Shown: in pieces, positions 41,097 through 49,153 of the stretch
Layout: every line of letters starts with the position of its first letter
Position numbering within the stretch: position 1 is the stretch's first letter
Assembly (NCBI RefSeq): GCF_009733595.1
Contig: NZ_WOFH01000013.1
Location: forward strand, 62,001 to 126,000
Direction: 5' to 3'
DNA from: Actinomadura litoris
GTDB taxonomy: Bacteria; Actinomycetota; Actinomycetes; Streptosporangiales; Streptosporangiaceae
DNA length: 64,000 bases
Program-made: the position numbers and the translations under genes
The notes under the pieces: generated by a model
What the model saw: only the letters and a program-made list of their open reading frames with translations
What the model was told of the DNA's origin: nothing
Database searches by the model: none

Positions 41097-42118
41097 CTTG
41101 CGGGGGTTTCGTCGTCGTAGAGCCGGGTGGTGATTTTGCCGTCCGCGGTGATGTAGCCGTTGATGATGCCCTTGGTGCTGTGCGGGGTGGCGAGGTTGCC
41201 TCTGGGGTCCAGGGCGATGACGCCGCCGGTCGCGCCTAGTGCGGGGACCTTTTCGTTTACCACCGTCGCGGCGGCCTTGGCCACGGGCATGTGGGCGTAC
41301 TGCATGAGCGCGGAAATGTCGTGGGCGGCGACGCTGCGGATAAAGGCTTCGCCGGTGCCGGTGGAGGAGATGGCCGCGGTGCGGTTGTCGGCGTATGTTC
41401 CGGCGCCGATGACCGGGGAGTCGCCCACCCGGCCGGGTTGCTTGTTGGTCAGGCCGCCGGTCGAGGTGGCGGCGGCGAGGTTGTGCGAGCCGTCCAGGGC
41501 GATCGCGCCTACCGTGCCACCGGTTTCGGTCTTCGCGCCGGGCTTCGGGTGCTTGGCCTCCATGAGCTGGTTCCAGCGGCGCTGCGTCCAGAAATAGTCC
41601 TGGGTGGTGTACGGGACGCCATTGCGGAGTGCGAAGTCGTCGGCGCCCTTGCCCGCCATGAAGACGTGCGGGGATTTCTCCATCACCAGCCGGGCGAGCG
41701 AAATGGGGTTCTTGGTGTGGTGGACGCCGGCGACCGCACCCGATCGCAGGTCGCGGCCGTTCATGATGGAGGCGTCCAGTTCCTGTTCGGCGTCGGCGTT
41801 GAACACGGCGCCCTTGCCCGCGTTGAAGTTCGGGTCGTCCTCCAGGACGTTGACGGCCTTTTCGACCGCGTCCAGTACCGGTTCACCCTTCTTGATCTGC
41901 GCGTAGCCGGTTCGCAGGGCCCTGGTCAGGCCGTCGCGGTACGCCTTTTCCTCTTCGGGTGTCAGGCTGCCGCGGGGCAGGGAGCCGGCTCCGCCGTGGA
42001 CCGCCAGCACGACGTGTGCCAGAGGCGCCCGGGTGGGCGGCGCCGTGGCGAGTTGGGAGCCGGACAGGGCGATGACCAGCGCGGCGAAGCCGGCGGACAC
42101 GGGCAGGGAGCGGCGCAT
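41093..42118 (-). CDS. Secreted isoaspartyl peptidase/L-asparaginase (Ntn-hydrolase, type 2)
   Basis: 341 residues, with AGGAGG before the ATG. A signal peptide (MRRSLPVSAGFAALVIALSG) leads to the mature N-terminus AHVVLAVHGGAGSLPRG, the start of plant-type asparaginases. The autocleavage and nucleophile site is GGTVGAIALDG with Thr202, followed by TSTGGLTNKQPGRVGDSPVI and STGTGEAFIR, which form the substrate pocket. The enzyme self-cleaves before Thr202 and hydrolyses isoaspartyl peptides or asparagine. Export is unusual for this family but occurs in actinomycetes. Single gene. Confidence 0.92.
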   Translation of the reverse strand: MRRSLPVSAGFAALVIALSGSQLATAPPTRAPLAHVVLAVHGGAGSLPRGSLTPEEEKAYRDGLTRALRTGYAQIKKGEPVLDAVEKAVNVLEDDPNFNAGKGAVFNADAEQELDASIMNGRDLRSGAVAGVHHTKNPISLARLVMEKSPHVFMAGKGADDFALRNGVPYTTQDYFWTQRRWNQLMEAKHPKPGAKTETGGTVGAIALDGSHNLAAATSTGGLTNKQPGRVGDSPVIGAGTYADNRTAAISSTGTGEAFIRSVAAHDISALMQYAHMPVAKAAATVVNEKVPALGATGGVIALDPRGNLATPHSTKGIINGYITADGKITTRLYDDETPAS

Positions 42119-42263
42119 GGGAGACCTCCTGAGGTGAACGACCACCGACGTCGTCCCCGGCCCGGCTCCCGCAACACGTTCAATACCTGCCAAACGTCGT
42201 GCTCATCGGCGGCGGCGGATGTCATGATCGGCGGTGTGCTGTTCTGTGTCGTGCGGGGGTGCC

Positions 42264-43397
42264 ATGGTTGAGCCTGCGAACGTGCTGCTGTCGGGCATTG
42301 TCGGGTCCACCGCCTATGGGCTGGCGGGGCCCGGTTCCGACATCGACCGGCTCGGCGTGTATGCGGCGCCGACCGTCGAGTTCCACGGTTTGACCCCGCC
42401 CGCCGGACGTGCGGCGACGACGGTCACGACGAAACCCGATGTGACCTTTCATGAGGCGGGGAAATTCGCCGCGCTCTCCCTTCAGGCGAATCCGACCGTC
42501 ACCGAGCTGATGTGGTTGCCCGACGAGCTGTATGAGGCCCGTTCCGCTCTCGGCGACCAGCTCATCGGGATTCGGGCGGCGTTTCTGTCGGCGGCGCGGG
42601 TGAAGGACGCCTATCTGGGATACGCGACGCAGCAGTTCAAGCGAATGGAGACCCGCGGGGACGGGTCCTTCAGCGCCGACACCCGCAAGCGGACCGCCAA
42701 GCACGCCCGCCATCTCGCGCGGCTCGTCCACCAGGGGCTCGGCCTGTACCGGACGGGTGAGCTGGACGTGCGGCTGTCCGATCCGGGGTGGTATCTGGGC
42801 TTCGGGGAGCGCGTCGCCGCCGGTGACCTCGCCGAGGCCCGCCGGGTTCTGGCGCGGGCCGAGGACGATTTCGCCGCCGCCCGCACGCCGCTGCCGGACG
42901 AGCCGGACCGCGACCGTGTCGAGAGCTGGCTGCACGACGTCCGCGCCGCGCATCTGGCGAGGCCCGCCGCGCGGGGGCTCTACCTGGTCGATCTCGACGG
43001 GACCGTGGCCCTCCGGCAGGACACCGACGACGTCCGCTCCCCTTATGACTGGAGCCGCGTCGGAGAGGACGTCCCGCACACGCCGATCGTGGAGGTCGTC
43101 CGCGCGCTGGACGCGGCCGGGCACCGGATCATCTACCTGTCGGGCCGGTCGGAGGAGTGCCGCGCGGCGACCGGTGTGTGGATCGCCGCGCACGTCGGTG
43201 TCCCGGGTGAGGCGCTGCTGATGCGGCCGGCCGGGGACCACCGGCCCGACCGGGTCATCAAACGCGCCCTCTATGAGAGGTTCGTGGCACCGGTCGGGCC
43301 CGTGACGGCCGTCCTGGACGATCGCGCGTCGGTCGTGCGGATGTGGCGCGCCGACCTGGGCCTCACCGTGCTGCAGGTCGCCGAGGGCGACTTTTGA
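42264..43397 (+). CDS. Fusion of RlaP-like nucleotidyltransferase and HAD/PNKP-like phosphatase
   Basis: 377 residues. The N-terminal domain is a DNA-polymerase-beta-type nucleotidyltransferase of the RlaP/YcgL kind: GIVGSTAYGLAGPGSDIDRL with metal ligands Asp26 and Asp28, and TKPDVTFHEAGKFAALSLQA. Helical middle to about 235. The C-terminal domain is a HAD phosphatase like that of polynucleotide kinase-phosphatase: DLDGT with Asp243/Asp245, IIYLSGRSEECR (Ser293), Lys333, and AVLDDRASV (Asp352/353). RlaP proteins sit near RNA-repair ligases; a linked 3'-phosphatase fits RNA end healing. No ligase gene is beside it here. A GGGGG run precedes the ATG. Confidence 0.85.
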   Translation: MVEPANVLLSGIVGSTAYGLAGPGSDIDRLGVYAAPTVEFHGLTPPAGRAATTVTTKPDVTFHEAGKFAALSLQANPTVTELMWLPDELYEARSALGDQLIGIRAAFLSAARVKDAYLGYATQQFKRMETRGDGSFSADTRKRTAKHARHLARLVHQGLGLYRTGELDVRLSDPGWYLGFGERVAAGDLAEARRVLARAEDDFAAARTPLPDEPDRDRVESWLHDVRAAHLARPAARGLYLVDLDGTVALRQDTDDVRSPYDWSRVGEDVPHTPIVEVVRALDAAGHRIIYLSGRSEECRAATGVWIAAHVGVPGEALLMRPAGDHRPDRVIKRALYERFVAPVGPVTAVLDDRASVVRMWRADLGLTVLQVAEGDF

Positions 43398-43403
43398 CCC
43401 TGC

Positions 43404-43817
43404 TCAGGCGTGCGGGCCCGGCGCGGCACTTCCGCTGTATTCGCCCAGGTCGGAGACGAGGCGGGTGAGTTCGGGGTCGCGGTCGTAGCGGCGCTGGTGC
43501 AGGGCCGCGATCTTGGCGCCCATCCCGGGGTCGAGGTCGTCGGTGATGTCGAACGAGGCGAACCTGTCGACGAGCGGCAGGCCGATCCGGTCCGTCCGCA
43601 GGTGGGAGGGATGGGTGAGGTACTCCCAGTAGCCGTCCAGGTCCTCGATGAGGAAGGTGGCGCCCCATTCGTACTCGCCACCGTGGTCGCGTCCGACGGT
43701 GAAGGACGTCACGGCCGGGATGGACCGCCCCTGGTTTCGCAGGCTCTCCAGGGCCTCCTCGACCTGCTCGGGGGAGGCGCCGGGCTTGAACGTGAAGCGG
43801 TTGCCGTGCACGATCAT
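43404..43817 (-). CDS. Dabb/stress-responsive alpha-beta-barrel-like protein
   Basis: 137 residues from the ATG at 43815-43817, after AGGGAAAAGG. MIVHGNRFTFKPGASPEQVE and EALESLRNQGRSIPAVTSFT, then YEWGATFLIEDLDGYWEYLT, are the ferredoxin-like Dabb pattern (dimeric barrel, often polyketide-cyclase or stress related). A longer frame to 43862 is open, but it runs through the palindromic operator, so I prefer the shorter start. The operator 24 bases upstream matches the one before the tetR-family gene, making this the regulator's likely target. It runs convergent to the fusion gene, 6 bases apart. Confidence 0.8.
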   Translation of the reverse strand: MIVHGNRFTFKPGASPEQVEEALESLRNQGRSIPAVTSFTVGRDHGGEYEWGATFLIEDLDGYWEYLTHPSHLRTDRIGLPLVDRFASFDITDDLDPGMGAKIAALHQRRYDRDPELTRLVSDLGEYSGSAAPGPHA

Positions 43818-43840
43818 GATCCTTTTCCCTTCGGGCGAGA

Positions 43841-43860
43841 GAGTGAGTGGCTGATCACTC
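43841..43860. promoter_or_regulatory. TetR-type operator upstream of the Dabb gene
   Basis: GAGTGA (43841-43846), 8 bases, TCACTC (43855-43860). An overlapping perfect palindrome AGTGAGTG-N6-CACTCACT spans 43842-43863. The same GAGTGA-N8-TCACTC layout occurs before the tetR-family gene at 44466-44485. Confidence 0.75.
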
Positions 43861-43908
43861 ACTTCTACTGAGATTCAGAACCTGGAGCGAACGCGTTCTA
43901 TTCCTGGG

Positions 43909-44463
43909 CTACGGGTGGCGGATTCCGGCGTCCAGCAGCCGCGCCCATCCCTCGGGGATCTCGTCGACCCCGGCCGTCACGATCAGGTGGCAGAGTTGGC
44001 CGTAGGCCATGAACCGCTGGACGGCCTCGTCGGGCGCTCCGGAGCGGGCCCTGGCCAGCTCGACCACCCGCTTGAGCCCGGCGCGCAGGCCCGCGCCGAT
44101 CTCGGGGATCTCGGCGACCGACTGCGCGTGCACCTGGAGGATGAGCAGCGTGCGGTCGGCGATGAGCTGCGCGTAGGCGTCGCCCATCGCGTCGAGGATG
44201 TCCGCCGGGTCCGCCGAGGCGGCGGCGCCCGCGCCGCGTTCGAGCGCGTCCACGACCTGGTCGAAGCAGGATTCGAGGGCGGCGGCGAACAGCTTCTCCT
44301 TGCTCGGGAAGAACTTGAAGACGTAGGCGGGCGAGATCTTGGCCGCGCGCGCGACGTCCGCGACGGTCGTGCCGTGGTAGCCGCCGTGGGCGAAGGCCCG
44401 GACGGCGGTCGCCGCGACGACCGGTCGGCGGAGTTCGGCGGTGGAGAGGATGCCTCGGGCCAT
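43909..44463 (-). CDS. TetR-family transcriptional regulator
   Basis: 184 residues from the ATG at 44461-44463. The N-terminal HTH reads VVAATAVRAFAHGGYHGTTV, then ADVARAAKISPAYVFKFFPS and KEKLFAAALESCF, a standard TetR DNA-binding domain; the helical ligand domain follows (DALERGAGAAAS...IADRTLLILQVHAQSVAE). The longer frame upstream crosses its own operator. It probably represses itself and the Dabb gene 91 bases downstream in the same direction, released by an unknown small molecule. Confidence 0.92.
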   Translation of the reverse strand: MARGILSTAELRRPVVAATAVRAFAHGGYHGTTVADVARAAKISPAYVFKFFPSKEKLFAAALESCFDQVVDALERGAGAAASADPADILDAMGDAYAQLIADRTLLILQVHAQSVAEIPEIGAGLRAGLKRVVELARARSGAPDEAVQRFMAYGQLCHLIVTAGVDEIPEGWARLLDAGIRHP

Positions 44464-44465
44464 GT

Positions 44466-44485
44466 GAGTGACCGTACAATCACTC
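44466..44485. promoter_or_regulatory. TetR-type operator, autoregulatory
   Basis: GAGTGA (44466-44471), CCGTACAA, TCACTC (44480-44485), directly before the regulator's ATG. It has the same half-sites and spacing as the site at 43841-43860, while the 8-base centres are unrelated, which points to selection on the half-sites. Confidence 0.75.
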
Positions 44486-44588
44486 ATGGCTCTCGTAAAG
44501 CGAGACCTCGGCGGCGGCACACGGTGAAAACGAAGCCGGCAAGTGCCCGGCTATGGCGAATCGGCCGCGCCGGCGGCATGCTCAGACC

Positions 44589-45077
44589 ATGATCGATGAC
44601 GCTGGACCGAGGGGGACGCGGCGGTCCGTGGCGTCGATGTTCGTCACCGCGGCGAGCCTCGCCCTGCCGCTGGCGCTGCTCGCGGGGGCGGTGTACCTGC
44701 TCGTCTTCGCGGTCGAGGAGGGCGGGGCGACGCGTGACGCCGCCGCCGGGCGCGGGCGCCCCGGCGTCCTCCTCGCGGAGAAGTGGCGGTGCGCGCGGCG
44801 GTGCTCCTGGTACGGCCGTTTCACGCCGCAGACCGGGAACGAGGTGAGGTACGGCGTCGAACTGCGAGGAGCGGACGACGGCGCGGTCAAAGCGGGAAAC
44901 CGGCTGCCGGGACGCGACGTCGGACGTTTCGTCCAGGCGGACGGCGGCAAAGGCGAATGGGGCTCCACCATCGGCGCCGCCGTCGGCACCTTCCTGCTTC
45001 TGGCCTTCGCGGTGGGCAGCCTGGTCGCCTTCTTCGCCGGCAGGGACACCGCGCCCCGGCGACGATCGGTCACGTGA
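44589..45077 (+). CDS. Two-pass membrane protein of unknown function
   Basis: 162 residues from the ATG at 44589. Membrane segments are at about 19-41 (FVTAASLALPLALLAGAVYL) and 130-150 (GAAVGTFLLLAFAVGSLVAF), with a loop of about 90 residues between them that probably lies outside the cell. The loop has two cysteines close together (KWRCARRCSWYGRF) and the pattern RYGVELRGADDGAVKAG. I recognise no family. Single gene, ending before a hairpin. Confidence 0.65.
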   Translation: MIDDAGPRGTRRSVASMFVTAASLALPLALLAGAVYLLVFAVEEGGATRDAAAGRGRPGVLLAEKWRCARRCSWYGRFTPQTGNEVRYGVELRGADDGAVKAGNRLPGRDVGRFVQADGGKGEWGSTIGAAVGTFLLLAFAVGSLVAFFAGRDTAPRRRSVT

Positions 45078-45116
45078 TCGAGGACGGCAGGGCCCCTCGC
45101 GTCCTCACCGAAGGCC

Positions 45117-45141
45117 GCGAGCCCGCCATTGCGGGCCTCGC
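45117..45141. terminator. Bidirectional hairpin between convergent genes
   Basis: GCGAG-CCCGC pairs with GCGGG-CCTCGC around CATT (one bulged base). It lies between the stop of the membrane-protein gene (45077) and the stop of the cyclase-like gene (45166) and can end transcription from both sides. Confidence 0.55.
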
Positions 45142-45165
45142 CGAGAATGCCGTGCGAGTGGGTGG

Positions 45166-45717
45166 TCAGGGAATCCACATCCAGGCGTCCGTGTGCGTCT
45201 CCTTCACATCGACCGGGATCTTTTCGAGCTGCGTGTCGTCGAGCAGCCGGTAACCGCGGACGACCTCGTGGAGTTCGTTCGATGTGATCACGGCGAACTC
45301 CGCCTTCCGCGCGGTCATCCTCGCCTTGAACTCGGGCGCGTCCAGCATGCGGCACGCCCGATTGAGCGCGATCCCCGAAAAGCCTTCGGCGTCTTTGAGG
45401 AGATGGCCCGCGTCCAGGGCCAGGCGGAGTTGTATCTTCTCGGCGGGCGAGGCGAGCATGTTGTATCCGCGCACCGCGCCTCCGAGTTTGGCGATGAAGT
45501 CCCGGAACAGCACCTCGACCCCGACCCTTCCGGTGACGACCAGGACGCCGTCGCCCCGGTCGATGTTCTTCTGCGACCGCCAGGGGACGTTCGCGGCGTC
45601 GGACGCCGCCTTGACCATCTCGTGCATGGCGGTGCGGACCTGCGCCTGGTGCACCGCGTCCCGGCCGGTGAAACGCGAGATGTCGACCGCGAAGCAGGTC
45701 CTGTACCGGGGTTTCAT
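45166..45717 (-). CDS. Nucleotidyl-cyclase-like domain protein
   Basis: 183 residues. The chain follows a class III cyclase fold: RYRTCFAVDISRFTGRDAVH as first strand, NIDRGDGVLVVTGRVGVEVL at the dimer hairpin, LRLALDAGHLLKDAEGFSGI and ALNRACRMLDAPEFKARM. Asp12 and Asp56 could be the metal aspartates, but the usual later Lys/Asp and Asn/Arg substrate pairs are not obvious, so it may bind nucleotide without catalysis. Common in actinomycetes as a standalone cyclase-like domain. Its ATG overlaps the stop of the upstream gene by 4 bases. Confidence 0.72.
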   Translation of the reverse strand: MKPRYRTCFAVDISRFTGRDAVHQAQVRTAMHEMVKAASDAANVPWRSQKNIDRGDGVLVVTGRVGVEVLFRDFIAKLGGAVRGYNMLASPAEKIQLRLALDAGHLLKDAEGFSGIALNRACRMLDAPEFKARMTARKAEFAVITSNELHEVVRGYRLLDDTQLEKIPVDVKETHTDAWMWIP

Positions 45718-46034
45718 GACCTCGTGTCCTCGGTGGTCTCGCTCGTCGGCGCCTTCCAGGGCGCCGTCCCGTCCGCGGCCTCGGCCCAGAATTCGATCAA
45801 TTGCTCGGAGTCCAGGCCGTGCAGGGCGGGGTACTGGTGGAGCCGTCTGCCGGTGACCAGCATCCAGGTCGTGGTCAAGACGATCGCCAACTCGACCTCC
45901 TCTGGGCAGCGTGGCGCCGCGCCATGGCGGCGGCTCACGGTAAAGAAGCTTTTTCGTAAGGCGTGACCATTGCCTCTGCCAAGGAGGAGGTTCAGCATCG
46001 TGGGGAGACTCCGGACGAGCGAATGAACACCCAT
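45714..46034 (-). CDS. Small helical protein, partner of the cyclase-like gene
   Basis: 106 residues if started at the ATG at 46032-46034; a start at 45998 (MLNLLLGRGNG) or further upstream at 46118 is also possible. The conserved-looking part is PEEVELAIVLTTTWMLVTGR followed by HQYPALHGLDSEQLIEFWAE. No family recognised. Translational coupling to the cyclase-like gene (ATGA) suggests they act together. Confidence 0.5.
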   Translation of the reverse strand: MGVHSLVRSLPTMLNLLLGRGNGHALRKSFFTVSRRHGAAPRCPEEVELAIVLTTTWMLVTGRRLHQYPALHGLDSEQLIEFWAEAADGTAPWKAPTSETTEDTRS

Positions 46035-46173
46035 ACCCTTGCGCACCGACCCTGGATTATGTACCGGTTTGGCCGGAAAAAACAAAGTGAACCACCAGGT
46101 CGCGGCAGGAAAAGCCACGAAACGCCAAGAAACGCTGATCGGGCTGACGAGAACAGATCACGAATCGAACGGG

Positions 46174-47040
46174 TCAGTCCTCAAGGAGCGGCGCCGTCTT
46201 CCTGGCCCCGGGAATGACGGCGCGGTCGACGCAGCCGGAGAAGAAGAGCGCGGCGTCCTCGTCGCCCGAGTAGGCGGCGGCATGCTCCAGGACCCGCGCC
46301 TGCTGGACGGTCAACTGCGCCCGCGCGGCGCAACCCACCTTGCAGGCCATGAGCAGATCGGTGGCGGGCGACACCCCGGCGGCGGCCGCGTTCGCGGCGA
46401 ACGACTCCGCGCGCTGGTCATAGGGGTCGCCCGAGGCGAACAGGGCGAGGGCCACCTCGAACAGGACGCCGGGGTCGCCGGTCGCGGCCCGGACGGCGAG
46501 CGATCGGGCGTAGGGCCCGAGCGTCGTCAGGCCGTGCAGCTCGATGCTGGTCATCTCGACCGGCTCGGCCCTGGTCAGCGCGCGGGACGGCTCGGAGCCC
46601 GGCCCCGGGACGGGCAGCCGCACCGGCTCCTCGGGGTAGGGTCGCGCGTCCCGCAGGAAGATCCCCTGGCGTTCCTGCTCCTTGTCCAGGGTCCGCGCCT
46701 CGCTCAGCAGCGCCTGCCAGCCGGGCAGGGTCGAGAGCCCGGGATTGCTGCGGAGCACGCCGTCGGCCCAGGCCAGGTGCTGGAAGGCGAGGATCAGCCG
46801 GGACAGCTGCACCGCGCTCGGCAGGCTGTGGTGCGAGCCCATGATGATCTTCTGGATGTTCGCGGTGGACGACAGGCCGGTGCCGTCGGCGGCGCCGGCG
46901 AAGTCGGTGTACAGCTCGGGAAGCCGCTTCAGCGTCCGCAGGATCTGTGGAAGCGGGGGTTGTCCGTGCTGGATGTGCGAGTGGTACAGGCAGTTGACCA
47001 TCAGCTGGTGGGCCGGGGTCCGTCGCGGCGTCGTTGCCAT
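46174..47040 (-). CDS. Hypothetical protein
   Basis: 288 residues, ATG start. Predominantly helical: TPAHQLMVNCLYHSHIQHGQ, NIQKIIMGSHHSLPSAVQLS, LTTLGPYARSLAVRAATGDP, YDQRAESFAANAAAAGVSPA. The alternating helices in the second half recall the TPR-like regions of actinomycete regulators, but the usual HTH is missing. Cytoplasmic; no catalytic motif. It lies 139 bases upstream of the cyclase-like pair in the same direction, with a non-coding gap between. Confidence 0.65.
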   Translation of the reverse strand: MATTPRRTPAHQLMVNCLYHSHIQHGQPPLPQILRTLKRLPELYTDFAGAADGTGLSSTANIQKIIMGSHHSLPSAVQLSRLILAFQHLAWADGVLRSNPGLSTLPGWQALLSEARTLDKEQERQGIFLRDARPYPEEPVRLPVPGPGSEPSRALTRAEPVEMTSIELHGLTTLGPYARSLAVRAATGDPGVLFEVALALFASGDPYDQRAESFAANAAAAGVSPATDLLMACKVGCAARAQLTVQQARVLEHAAAYSGDEDAALFFSGCVDRAVIPGARKTAPLLED

Positions 47041-47270
47041 CGGTCCGTCCTTGCGCTGGCGTGCGGACAGGTGCTGAACGTTGCACGTCGCCTCGGCGCG
47101 CCGCGTCCACTCGGCATCGGAGGATACGTCCGTCGAGGCTGTCGGTGAAGCGAGCGGGATCGCCGCGCACAGGTGATCGTCCAGGACGGGATGGCCCTGT
47201 CGCCACTGGCCAGCCTGTCACGCCCGCCGAGTCAATTCTGTGGCATACGAGACATTTGTCCCCAGCCGGA

Positions 47271-48137
47271 TCACAGCGCGGAGATCATCTCCCGCAGCAG
47301 GCCGGGCGTGTGGGCGGGGGGCTCGGCGATGACCGCCAGCAGGTCCATCGCGTACAGGTGCCGCTTGTGATCATCCGGATAGTAGGCGGCGTTGAACTGT
47401 TGCAGGAAGACCACCTGCCGGACGTCCTGGTCGTGCAGCACCCGCACCAGCGTGATCGGGCTGCGCGGCAGGTCATGCCCGACGGTCAGCGGGATGATCT
47501 GGATCGTCACGTGCGGCAGCTCGCACAGGTCCAGCAGGTGGTCGAGCTGGCGGTAGGTGGTCTCGGGGGTCCCGACCCGGCGGCGGAGGGCGGTCTCGTC
47601 GATGATCGCCCACAGCCGGGGCGGGTTGCGCTCGTGCAGGACGCGCTGGCGCCGCATCCGCAGTTCCAGGCGTTTGGCCAGCTCGCCGGCGTCGGCCCCC
47701 GGGTTGGCGCCGCGGATCACGTGCGCGGCGTAGGCGGGATGCTGGAGCAGGTCGGGGACGGCGCCGACCGTGTAGCAGCGGATGATCTCGGCGGCCTGCT
47801 CCGCGCCGAGGTAGGGCAGGAACCACGAGCGGATGAACGGGCGGTACGGCTGCCACCAGCCTTCCTGCCGCGAGCTGAGGGCAAGTTGCAGAAGTTGCAG
47901 GCGGGCGGCGTGGTCGGTCAGGTCGTACAGGGAGGCGAGCGCCATCACGTGGTGCGGGTCGGACGCGGTCACCCCCCGCTCCATCGCCTTCAGCAGGGGC
48001 AGCGACCCGATGGCCGCGCCCGCCGTCTCGGACGTCACGCCGTTGCGTTCGCGCAGGTCACGTAGCTTGGCCGCCAACAGCAGCCGGGGGCGCGTCAGCG
48101 CGTCGGGGTCTTCCGTCGGCAGCCACAGTGTGTGCAC
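47271..48137 (-). CDS. XRE-family regulator with DUF5753-like domain
   Basis: 288 residues from a GTG. The N-terminal HTH is short and degenerate (LLLAAKLRDLRERNGVTSET, AGAAIGSLPLLKAMERGVTA). The C-terminal region is DUF5753-like: RSWFLPYLGAEQAAEIIRCY, AYAAHVIRGANPGADAGELA, RLELRMRRQRVLHERNPPRL, HVTIQIIPL and ITLVRVLHDQDVRQVVFLQQ. These proteins usually pair with a small DUF397 protein; I found none adjacent. Many actinomycete genomes carry dozens of them as developmental or secondary-metabolism regulators. Confidence 0.9.
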   Translation of the reverse strand: MHTLWLPTEDPDALTRPRLLLAAKLRDLRERNGVTSETAGAAIGSLPLLKAMERGVTASDPHHVMALASLYDLTDHAARLQLLQLALSSRQEGWWQPYRPFIRSWFLPYLGAEQAAEIIRCYTVGAVPDLLQHPAYAAHVIRGANPGADAGELAKRLELRMRRQRVLHERNPPRLWAIIDETALRRRVGTPETTYRQLDHLLDLCELPHVTIQIIPLTVGHDLPRSPITLVRVLHDQDVRQVVFLQQFNAAYYPDDHKRHLYAMDLLAVIAEPPAHTPGLLREMISAL

Positions 48138-48325
48138 GCCTCACCTCCCCTGGACGCACCGCCGGTCGAGCCCCGGTTGCCACCGGTTTCCGACGGCCGA
48201 CCCCGGTTGCCGCCTGGCCGACTCCGGTTGCCGTCGGTCGCCCCGCAAGCTTGCCTGATCGCCGCGCACCTGGAAACCCCGACCGAAATACGGGCAGGAA
48301 TGCGCAGGCGGTCATGCCGGGAAGG

Positions 48326-49153
48326 TCAGGGCTTTCGGCCCACGCCACCGAACTGGTCGACCTCATCCGGCAGGAGGTCGGTGGTTTCGGGCCGCCATCG
48401 ATTGCAGGACACGATGCCCGGCTCCAGCAATTCCAGGCCCACCGCGCCGAACAGATCCTCCAACTGGCGCTTGGAACGCCAGACGCCCTTGGGGGCGGCG
48501 TCCCGGTTCCACATCTCGACGGCGTCCCGCGCCCGCACGCCCGTGACCTCGTCGGTCTGGTGGCTGATCGCCAGATGGCTGCCCGGGGCGAGCCGCCCCA
48601 TCAGCCGGCCCAGGATCCGGCGCGCCTGCTCGTCCTCCATGATGTGCCAGACGACGCCGAGCATGGTGACGGCCACGGGCCGGTCGAGGTCGAGCGTGCG
48701 GCCCGCCTCGTCCAGGATGTGGTCCGGGTCGTGCAGGTCGGCGTCCAGGTAGGCGGTGACCCCCTGCGGCGTGCTGGTCAGCAGCGCGCGCGCATGCGCC
48801 AGTACGAGGGGGTCGTTGTCGACGTAGACGACCCGGGCGTCGGGGCGCAGGCGCTGGGCGACCTCGTGGGTGTTGTTGGAGGTCGGCAGGCCCGTCCCGA
48901 TGTCGAGGAACTGGCCGATGCCCGCCTCTCCCGCGAAGAACTCCACGACCCGGCTCAGGAAGAGCCGGTCGGCCCGCGCCTGCGCGACGATATCGGGCAG
49001 CACCCGCTCGATCTCGTCGGCCATCGCCTTGTCGGCCTCGTAGAACTGGTGGCCGCCGAGCCAGTAGTCCCACACGCGAGCGGAATTGGCGACGTTCGGA
49101 TCGAGGCCCGGAACCGATGGCAGATGCTCCTCGAAACGCTCACCCATGATCAT
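48326..49153 (-). CDS. SAM-dependent methyltransferase-like protein (DUF574 family)
   Basis: 275 residues. Diagnostic stretches are PNVANSARVWDYWLGGHQFY, EADKAMADEIERVLPDIVAQ, FLSRVVEFFAGEAGIGQFLD-IGTGLPTSNNTHEVAQ and ARVVYVDNDPLVLAHARALL; IGTGLP is the SAM-binding loop and DND the ribose-binding turn. The family is very large in actinomycetes, often beside XRE/DUF5753 regulators, as here; targets are unknown. I chose the ATG at 49151-49153. Confidence 0.92.
   Translation of the reverse strand: MIMGERFEEHLPSVPGLDPNVANSARVWDYWLGGHQFYEADKAMADEIERVLPDIVAQARADRLFLSRVVEFFAGEAGIGQFLDIGTGLPTSNNTHEVAQRLRPDARVVYVDNDPLVLAHARALLTSTPQGVTAYLDADLHDPDHILDEAGRTLDLDRPVAVTMLGVVWHIMEDEQARRILGRLMGRLAPGSHLAISHQTDEVTGVRARDAVEMWNRDAAPKGVWRSKRQLEDLFGAVGLELLEPGIVSCNRWRPETTDLLPDEVDQFGGVGRKP

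Noticed and set aside
47041..47270. Small DUF397 partner gene next to the XRE/DUF5753 regulator
   Set aside because: No short frame with DUF397-like sequence is present on either side of the regulator.
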